Assembly (NCBI GenBank): GCA_013334435.1
Contig: JAAXXP010000007.1
Location: 1 to 48,957 of the forward strand
DNA length: 48,957 bases
Reading direction: 5' to 3'
Source of the DNA: Chlorobiaceae bacterium
GTDB taxonomy: Bacteria > Bacteroidota > Chlorobiia > Chlorobiales > Chlorobiaceae
The notes under the pieces are model-generated. The model was not told the origin of the DNA. It did not search any database and saw only the letters and a list, made by a program, of their open reading frames with translations. The translations under genes were made by a program, and so were the position numbers. Shown piece after piece: positions 44,015-48,957 of this stretch; the stretch's first letter is position 1; every line of letters starts with the position of its first letter.

Positions 44015-44414
44015 GGTTCATTTTCTTTTCGCGTGATACAATTAACAATTCACCCGGCAGAGCTTCGAGGCGTTGCCCCCCTGCAAAAGCCATGTTTCCC
44101 AGGAATGACGTCAAGGGTCCCGTAACTGAGCACGAAATGACCGCCCCTTCCCGAAACGGGGCCTGTTCCGCCGGACCGGCAGGAACTGGTTGCATTTGTC
44201 AGGGAGATACGTTGCTGAGGCATTCCGACCCGGGCATCACCAAACAGTTCCGAATACATAGACACCTTGATCACACCATGTCATGATAAATACGGATACA
44301 TAACGATATCCCGGCCGCCCGATCCGCAGCAGAGCCGATGTCCATCGCCTCCCATACGCTCCGCATTGCGCCCTGTTTTTGGACACAGTGAATCGGAGGT
44401 TCCATAACAGGAAC

Positions 44415-44460
44415 ATCGCATCGCTGTAACGACGGAATATCCGCGTTGAAGCGATGCGAT
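44415..44460 (-). repeat. 11-bp hairpin in the anfA leader
   Basis: ATCGCATCGCT (44415-44425) pairs perfectly with AGCGATGCGAT (44450-44460) around a 24-nt loop. It could fold in RNA transcribed toward anfA. Function unknown. Confidence 0.4.
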
Positions 44461-44464
44461 CGCC

Positions 44465-44494
44465 ATTGACGGCGGGCTGCGCCGCACAGTCAAT
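44465..44494 (-). repeat. Bulged hairpin next to the Mo-box
   Basis: ATTGAC/GTCAAT closes an inner GGCG/CGCC stem with a 5-nt loop and a one-sided bulge. It touches the Mo-box and would fold at the very start of an anfA transcript that begins near the box. Confidence 0.3.
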
Positions 44495-44518
44495 CGTTAT
44501 GTAATAAAAAACATAACG
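44495..44518. promoter_or_regulatory. Perfect Mo-box (ModE-type operator) upstream of anfA
   Basis: CGTTATGT-N8-ACATAACG, a perfect 8-nt inverted repeat with the standard 8-nt spacer. In Rhodobacter capsulatus, MopA/MopB (ModE-type) repress anfA through Mo-boxes, so the same logic is expected here. It lies 480 nt upstream of the anfA start and 47 nt beyond the nifB stop. Confidence 0.7.
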
Positions 44519-44524
44519 TGGTAC

Positions 44525-44546
44525 AAAAAAAACATCCTCTTCGAGG
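44525..44546 (-). terminator. Possible terminator of the anf-nifB operon
   Basis: On the minus strand CCTC-GAA-GAGG is followed by ATG and eight T residues. The stem is only 4 bp, but the T tract is strong. It lies 20 nt after the nifB stop. Confidence 0.4.
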
Positions 44547-44565
44547 GAGTACAGGCGCCTCGTCT

Positions 44566-45840
44566 TCAGGCGCAGCCGCCGCCGGTTCCGCCGCAGCTGG
44601 TTCCGCAGGCGTGTATCGGATTGCTTTTCATAAAAGCGGTCAAATCCTTTCCCGTAAAAAGTCCGAAAACGGCATCCTCGATAATGCCGTCCATAAGCAT
44701 GACCTCTATGCCCTTCTCCCTGAGCACGCTGATCGGCGAATCACCTGCGGCGCTTACCAGAAGCGCCCTGCAGTCTTTCAGAATACCCGACAGTATCTCC
44801 CACCTTTTCCGGCCACCGCCTGGAAGAGGTGCGACTCTTGAATCCAGAAGAACACACCTGTCGCCCTCGGGAGCCATGGCATAAACGAGAAAGCGGTCCG
44901 CTTCTCCCAGATGCTGACCGATCCGTACGCCATCCAGACTGCTGACGGCTATACAGGGTCGGGGCCCTTCCTGATTTTCCGGCATCAGTGCTGCGGTTGC
45001 CAGTTCCCGCATCATGCCGTCACTGTTGGCTTCTCCGATAATGCCGACCGCATCGGCCCGGCAACGGGCGCAATGCTTCATTTGCGGCAGATATTCGGCT
45101 GTCGCATCCTGTATTTCGAGAACCACTTCCGGTAATGGCTCCGGAATGTTTTCGAACACGGTTCCGGGATTACTGTAGTAGGGCATACAGTTGAGAATAT
45201 CCGCGCCAAGGCCGGCAACTGTTCGTGATACCTCGACAATATGGGCATCGTTTATGCCGGGAATGATGATGGAGTTCACCTTGGCGGTGACACCCGCCTC
45301 CTTCAGCTTTTCAAGAGCATGAAGCTGTCTTTTTATAAGGAGTTTAGCGGCATCGACATCCCTGTAGAGTTTCTTTTTATGACGTACCCATGTATAGATC
45401 TCCGATCCGATTTCCGGATCGACAGCGTTGATGGTAATGGTGACGTGACTGACCTCCAGCTCGGCAAGCTCATCGATATAAGGCAACAGATCGAGACCGT
45501 TGGTTGCAATACAAAGCAGCATTTCGGGATATTTTGCCCTTACCAGCCGCAGCGTTTCCATGGTCTCCGATGGATTGGCGAACGGGTCTCCCGGTCCGGC
45601 AATGCCCACCACGGAAATGTTCGGAGACATCGCCATTGCCCGATCCAGATAGTGTATGGCCTGCGCCGGCGTAAGGAGTTTGCTTGTGACGCCCGGACGG
45701 TTTTCGTTCATGCAGTCGAACTTCCTGTTGCAGTAATTGCACTGGATATTGCATTTCGGCGCGACAGGGAGGTGGATTCGCCCGAACCTGTGACGCGACT
45801 CATCGTTGAAGCAGGGGTGGTTTTCTGTTTTCAGTGGCAT
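44566..45840 (-). CDS. nifB: Nitrogenase cofactor biosynthesis protein NifB with fused NifX-like domain
   Basis: Radical-SAM enzyme that builds NifB-co (the 8Fe-9S-C core) required by all nitrogenase types, including the iron-only one. The radical-SAM cysteines are Cys30, Cys34 and Cys37 (CNIQCNYC). The blocks GIAGPGDPFANP and TITINAVDPEIG are typical. A C-terminal NifX/NafY-like cofactor-binding domain (about 300-410) is fused, followed by a Gly/Cys tail (ACGTSCGGTGGGCA). The ribosome site GGGAGGAATCC precedes the ATG. Being the last gene after anfO suggests a copy dedicated to the anf system. Confidence 0.93.
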   Translation of the reverse strand: MPLKTENHPCFNDESRHRFGRIHLPVAPKCNIQCNYCNRKFDCMNENRPGVTSKLLTPAQAIHYLDRAMAMSPNISVVGIAGPGDPFANPSETMETLRLVRAKYPEMLLCIATNGLDLLPYIDELAELEVSHVTITINAVDPEIGSEIYTWVRHKKKLYRDVDAAKLLIKRQLHALEKLKEAGVTAKVNSIIIPGINDAHIVEVSRTVAGLGADILNCMPYYSNPGTVFENIPEPLPEVVLEIQDATAEYLPQMKHCARCRADAVGIIGEANSDGMMRELATAALMPENQEGPRPCIAVSSLDGVRIGQHLGEADRFLVYAMAPEGDRCVLLDSRVAPLPGGGRKRWEILSGILKDCRALLVSAAGDSPISVLREKGIEVMLMDGIIEDAVFGLFTGKDLTAFMKSNPIHACGTSCGGTGGGCA

Positions 45841-45913
45841 GGATTCCTCCCTTCATAAATCAGAATGGTGACAAAATGCTCGAAAGCCTGTTGGATGATG
45901 ATTCTCCGGAACA

Positions 45914-46594
45914 TTACCCGCATGATGAACATCCCGATCGATGCCCATTGCGGCGAGCATCCGAACGGACGGATATGAGCCATCGGCCATCTTCAAGTGG
46001 CGTGGTAGAGAAATTCAGCTTCATGGCGCCAAGTTCACCCGGGAACCATTTCGGAACATGGTCGCAGACAATATCAAGCCTGGTGAAAGGGGTCGATTGC
46101 AAAAAGGGAAGCAGGATATCTTTTGAGTTATGACCTGTTCCGCTGCCCTGCACCTGACTGATATCGATCGTGTAGATCCCCGCGCAGCTGCCGCCCAGAA
46201 ATGCCGGTACCGCCATATCCGAAGCAGATGCCCGGTTTGCCGCAACAGCCGCTGCTGCCGCTTCGGCAGCCTGAGCAGTCAGCTGCATGACGTTGTCAAG
46301 CTGGTCCGCAGGATCCCCAGCGACGGACCAGAGCGTAAATCCAAGCTCGATCAGCATCGTACGGGGAAAACCCCGGACATCCCGGAGAAGCATGATACGG
46401 CAGTCGCCAAGTTTCGCCGCAAGCGTCTGGATTGCGTCTTTGAGGGAGGCCAGCCCGGGGTGGCCTCCGGGTTCGAAAGCAAAGGCGTCGCCAGCTTTCC
46501 ATCGATCTCCCGCCAGGGTGTAGATGATCACCGTTCCCGGCTCACCAAAAGGTATGGCATGGCCATTGCCGTCGACTATCGCTGCTATATGCAT
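45914..46594 (-). CDS. anfO: Fe-only nitrogenase accessory protein AnfO
   Basis: A 226-aa protein with the AnfO family pattern: MHIAAIVDGNG at the start, VIIYTLAGDRWKAGDAFAF, then LAAKLGDCRIMLLRDVRGFP and ELGFTLWSVAGDP. AnfO is needed for function of the iron-only nitrogenase in other diazotrophs and is specific for anf clusters. The exact biochemical role is not known. The C-terminus ends RSGCSSCG. I chose the ATG at 46594, which has GGAG upstream; the track ORF adds 39 residues reading into the upstream gap. nifB follows after 73 nt. Confidence 0.86.
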   Translation of the reverse strand: MHIAAIVDGNGHAIPFGEPGTVIIYTLAGDRWKAGDAFAFEPGGHPGLASLKDAIQTLAAKLGDCRIMLLRDVRGFPRTMLIELGFTLWSVAGDPADQLDNVMQLTAQAAEAAAAAVAANRASASDMAVPAFLGGSCAGIYTIDISQVQGSGTGHNSKDILLPFLQSTPFTRLDIVCDHVPKWFPGELGAMKLNFSTTPLEDGRWLISVRSDARRNGHRSGCSSCG

Positions 46595-46661
46595 GGTAAC
46601 TCCGTTTTCATGTTCACACCAGGGATCCGCTAAAAGCGGATGCATTATGGTAAAGGACCCA

Positions 46662-47153
46662 TCAGAATCCGTGTTTCTTGCCCTTGATCGATTCGATTTC
46701 GATGCGGACAACCGCTGTGTTATCGAGGCTTCCCTGCGGGTAGGAAAACTTCCTGTCGGTGAAACGTGCGACGATCATGTCAAGCACTCTCACTTTTTCA
46801 GAAATGTCTTCAATGATGCCTGCCTTGCCGAAACCGATCACCGTACGATGGCGCGCCTCGAAATCGCAGGCCATATCGTTCTCGATCACGCCCTGATCCA
46901 CCGAGACCTCGAAACAGAGCCGGTCGTTCCGGCTGAGAATCTCCATTTTGGTGCCCTTGCTGGATGAATGGAAATAGAGCGCCGCTCCATCATAGGCGTA
47001 AAAAACCGGCACGAGAAACGGAACGTTGTTGTCGCTGAAGGCAAGGTTCATCACGGTCGATAAGCCGAGAATGGCGTCGATCTCATCCCGACTGGTGATC
47101 TCCCGTTCCTTGCGGCGCATGGCTCCGAAGGGAGGAATGGTACTGTTGCTCAT
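46662..47153 (-). CDS. NimA-like pyridoxamine 5'-phosphate oxidase-fold flavoprotein
   Basis: A 163-aa split-barrel protein of the FMN/FAD-binding PNPOx superfamily. The opening MRRKEREITSRDEIDAIL and the block ALYFHSSSKGTKMEILSRND followed by RLCFEVSV match NimA-like members. It sits between anfK and anfO. Azotobacter anf loci carry small extra genes (anfR, and a flavin-haem protein called Anf3 as I recall) and this may be the counterpart, but I cannot prove orthology. It could protect nitrogenase from oxygen or tune reductant. A conserved-looking His is in LYFHSS. Confidence 0.8.
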   Translation of the reverse strand: MSNSTIPPFGAMRRKEREITSRDEIDAILGLSTVMNLAFSDNNVPFLVPVFYAYDGAALYFHSSSKGTKMEILSRNDRLCFEVSVDQGVIENDMACDFEARHRTVIGFGKAGIIEDISEKVRVLDMIVARFTDRKFSYPQGSLDNTAVVRIEIESIKGKKHGF

Positions 47154-47204
47154 GTTGTACTGTTGTTGTGTGTCCTGTTGCTGCTTCTGTTTATCTTCTC
47201 CTGT

Positions 47205-47250
47205 ATCGGCATGGTGCCGGATTCCCGAAAAAATCCGGCACCATGCCGAT
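47205..47250 (-). terminator. Perfect 19-bp hairpin after anfK
   Basis: ATCGGCATGGTGCCGGATT pairs completely with the right arm around an 8-nt loop (CCCGAAAA). It starts 2 nt after the anfK stop, inside the gap before the flavoprotein gene. No T tract follows on the minus strand, so it more likely acts as a partial terminator or mRNA stabiliser that separates structural from accessory genes. Confidence 0.55.
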
Positions 47251-47252
47251 GT

Positions 47253-48641
47253 TCACCACATATTGAGAATCCATTCTCTGCTTTTCTTGTACTCCATGTC
47301 GGCGAAAAGCGTGTTTGCCATCTGTTCGGCAAGCCATGTCGCACCGGCATATCCGACAACCGGATAACGGTAAAGGCCGGCTCGGTCGTAGGTCGGAAAG
47401 CCTACCCGGACCATGGGAATGTTGTGATCGATTGCCACAAACCGGCCTTTCGAATGGCCGAGTATCAGGTCGAGTTCGAGCCCTTCGTTGATGATCCTGT
47501 TCTCAAGATCCCAAAGGTCGGCATTCATGACGATTTCCATGTCGTAATCGACGTTTTCCTGCAGCGCCCTGATACGGGGGTCTTCCGCATAGGCGGTGTT
47601 GTCGTCGCCGAGAAGAAGCAACTTCGGCTTCATTTCCAGATCGAGGCAAAACTCGGCAAGACCGATGACCAGATCGGGGTTACCGTAAATGGCGACCTTC
47701 TTGTCGGCAAGAAACATATGGGTAAGATCCGTAAGCGCATCGATCGCCCTGCCCCGTTCAAGAACAAGAGACTCCGGAACAGGCTTGCCCGTCATCCTGC
47801 TAAGATTCTTCAGGAAGGTGTCCGTATTGCGGATGCCGACCGGAGTTGGCCCTATGATGGAAGGAATCCCGAACTCCTTTTCGAGATATTTCGCCGCTTT
47901 GGTTCCTTCGTACCGGTTCAGGGCAATCGTTCCATAGGCATTTGCCGTATCTTTCAAATCGGCAATGGTCGTATTCCCATGCGAAACATGGTTGCCGTCC
48001 GGCATAAGCGGCGAATCGAAACTCTCGATTTCGAAAAGCACGGTCGCATCGATCTGCATTTCCGAGAGCAGGTGCTTCAGGGCTGTCACGTCACCGGGGT
48101 TGACCCAGCCGGTTATAAGATTGATCCTGCCGTTCGGTTCGCCTTTCTCGGCGAAGTACCTGACGAAATCCCTCACCGCCGTATCGTACCCGCTGATCAT
48201 GCTGCCGACGAAGCTCGGACAGTGGATCGGGATGAGGTGTACCTCGCGGCCGGCATACTTGGTGTCGAGCAGCTCCTCCTGCAGCTTGATGACGACACCA
48301 TCCACGTCGTCGCCGATCACCTCCGTCGAGCAGGTGGTGATGATCGGAATGACCTTGACGTCGGGATAGCGCATCAGCAGAACGTCGACGGCCTGCTCCA
48401 CACGGTCGAGCGCACCGAACACGGCGCCATCCTCGTGCACGGATGAAGATGCGATTTCGAAGCTTTCCTTGAAGTGCTGGGAAATCAGCAGCCTGACGAA
48501 CATGACGCAACCCTGACCGCCGTGCACGATGCCGATGCACTCCTTGATGCCGATGCTGGCAAACTGGGCGCCGGCGGGCTGACAGGTGAAGATCGGGTTG
48601 ATAACGCCGGTCCGTTCCTTGGTTTTAAGTTCACAGTTCAT
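47253..48641 (-). CDS. anfK: Fe-only nitrogenase beta chain AnfK
   Basis: Beta subunit of the iron-only dinitrogenase, carrying half of the P-cluster. The three P-cluster cysteines are Cys20 (FTCQPAGAQ), Cys45 (GGQGCVMF) and Cys104 (TTCSTE). At 462 aa it has the short AnfK/VnfK length, lacking the N-terminal extension of NifK. The sequence is very close to the Azotobacter AnfK that I recall (IGPTPVGIRNTDTFL, YGNPDLVIGLAEFCLDLEMK, and LILGHSKGRF). The presence of anfG and anfO next to it excludes NifK and makes VnfK unlikely. anfG lies 56 nt upstream. Confidence 0.95.
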   Translation of the reverse strand: MNCELKTKERTGVINPIFTCQPAGAQFASIGIKECIGIVHGGQGCVMFVRLLISQHFKESFEIASSSVHEDGAVFGALDRVEQAVDVLLMRYPDVKVIPIITTCSTEVIGDDVDGVVIKLQEELLDTKYAGREVHLIPIHCPSFVGSMISGYDTAVRDFVRYFAEKGEPNGRINLITGWVNPGDVTALKHLLSEMQIDATVLFEIESFDSPLMPDGNHVSHGNTTIADLKDTANAYGTIALNRYEGTKAAKYLEKEFGIPSIIGPTPVGIRNTDTFLKNLSRMTGKPVPESLVLERGRAIDALTDLTHMFLADKKVAIYGNPDLVIGLAEFCLDLEMKPKLLLLGDDNTAYAEDPRIRALQENVDYDMEIVMNADLWDLENRIINEGLELDLILGHSKGRFVAIDHNIPMVRVGFPTYDRAGLYRYPVVGYAGATWLAEQMANTLFADMEYKKSREWILNMW

Positions 48642-48697
48642 AAGTAGTCGGTTAAATAATTATCCATATTTTCCATGTTGTTGCGATTCGTCACCCC

Positions 48698-48957
48698 CTA
48701 ATAGCGGGGATCGGTGAGTTCTTCGTTGAGAGAGCCGTCTACCAGGACGTAATCCAGACGCTCCCTCAGGGCCAGAAAGAGTTCCCTGATCTCGTCCTTG
48801 CTCATCGAAGCCAGCCAGTCGAATCTCTCTCTGTACGAATCGGCAAGGTAGACGGCATCTACCCAGTAACACCGGTCTGCAGGGTCTTCCGTATTGACGG
48901 TTTCTCCGCAGAGCAGTTCAGCCGTCATCCTCAGAATGTTCTCGTTCTGGTTCTTTC
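48698..48957 (-). CDS. anfG: Fe-only nitrogenase delta chain AnfG, C-terminal part
   Basis: The last 86 residues of AnfG, the small delta subunit found only in alternative nitrogenases, which supports cofactor loading. The reading frame runs off the right edge of the window; the track ORF start (ATG at 48928) is internal. Visible text KNQNENILRMTAELLCGE, then DRCYWVDAVYLADSYRE and GSLNEELTDPRY match AnfG. The 5' part, and presumably anfD and anfH, lie beyond 48957. Confidence 0.9.
   Translation of the reverse strand, partial: KNQNENILRMTAELLCGETVNTEDPADRCYWVDAVYLADSYRERFDWLASMSKDEIRELFLALRERLDYVLVDGSLNEELTDPRY

Larger units (their letters stand above)
44015..44565. other. 551-nt intergenic leader upstream of anfA
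   Basis: No convincing gene. The ORFs 44050..44274 and 44281..44493 (minus) have no recognisable domain. The region contains a perfect Mo-box (44495-44518), two hairpins immediately next to it (44465-44494 and 44415-44460), a weak further ACATAACG half-site at 44298-44305, and a likely terminator of the nifB operon (44525-44546). The likely reading is a long structured leader for anfA. No -24/-12 element could be placed. Confidence 0.5.

Noticed and set aside
44282-44305. A seventh Mo-box with ACATAACG as right arm
   Set aside because: The left arm (CATGATAA) matches the symmetric arm at only 4 of 8 positions, so only a half-site is supported.
44281-44493. 70-aa Cys-containing minus ORF before anfA
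   Set aside because: It has a TTG start, no ribosome site and no family match, and its start abuts the Mo-box; the region is better read as a leader.
47163-48446. 427-aa plus-strand ORF opposite anfK
   Set aside because: It is antisense to a highly conserved anfK, with no known protein features.

Overview
The window looks like chromosomal DNA of a green sulfur bacterium (Chlorobiota) that carries an iron-only nitrogenase. This assignment is an inference. It rests on a primary sigma factor that starts directly at region 1.2, System II cytochrome c maturation (ResB/CcsA), bacillithiol synthesis (BshC), a bacterial GlmU-like sugar nucleotidyltransferase, a patatin/Omp85 fusion, and an anf cluster whose AnfK matches the Azotobacter protein closely as I remember it. 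The DNA is fairly GC-rich. Several long antisense ORFs in the track are by-products of GC-rich third codon positions. I see no tRNA, rRNA, CRISPR array or insertion sequence.

Layout. 1-25.1 kb is mostly housekeeping: the start of rpoD, valS, clpP, thyX, accD, a patatin-barrel outer-membrane protein, surE, bshC, a ccsA-resB pair with a Cys-bearing HTH regulator and a divergent haem-binding protein, a LOG-family enzyme, pabA/trpG, a GlmU-like enzyme, a lipid kinase, a tyrosine phosphatase, two tandem coiled-coil/LuxR-HTH paralogues of unknown function, an aldehyde dehydrogenase, rsgA and recG. 25.2-26.1 kb holds rpmE-frr, ending in a strong hairpin terminator. 26.4-30.0 kb is an arsenic segment: aioB-aioA (arsenite oxidase), a terminator and a convergent arsC-like gene, followed by phoU.

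31-44.5 kb is the most interesting part. A six-gene molybdate operon (modD-modA-modB-modC, a Mop-domain protein, and a second ModC-type ATPase) is followed by a small cytochrome c, a short ORF, a TonB-dependent receptor, a divergent uroporphyrinogen-III methyltransferase-like protein, a LysR regulator and a YeiH-family transporter. I find six copies of a ModE-type (Mo-box) inverted repeat, CGnTATnn-N8-nnATAnCG. They lie before modD (two), before the TonB receptor (two), before the methyltransferase (one perfect copy) and before anfA (one perfect copy). In three cases the box ends 12-14 nt before the start codon. This links molybdate import, an outer-membrane receptor, a tetrapyrrole-type methylase and the iron-only nitrogenase activator into one predicted molybdenum-responsive regulon.

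42.4-49 kb is the anf segment on the minus strand: anfG (cut by the window edge), anfK, a NimA-like flavin-binding protein, anfO, nifB with a fused NifX-like domain, and, after a 550-nt structured gap, the sigma-54 activator anfA. The expected logic is that when molybdate is scarce, the mod genes (and perhaps the receptor) are derepressed to scavenge it, while anfA is released to switch on the molybdenum-independent nitrogenase. The ModE-type regulator itself is not visible in this window.
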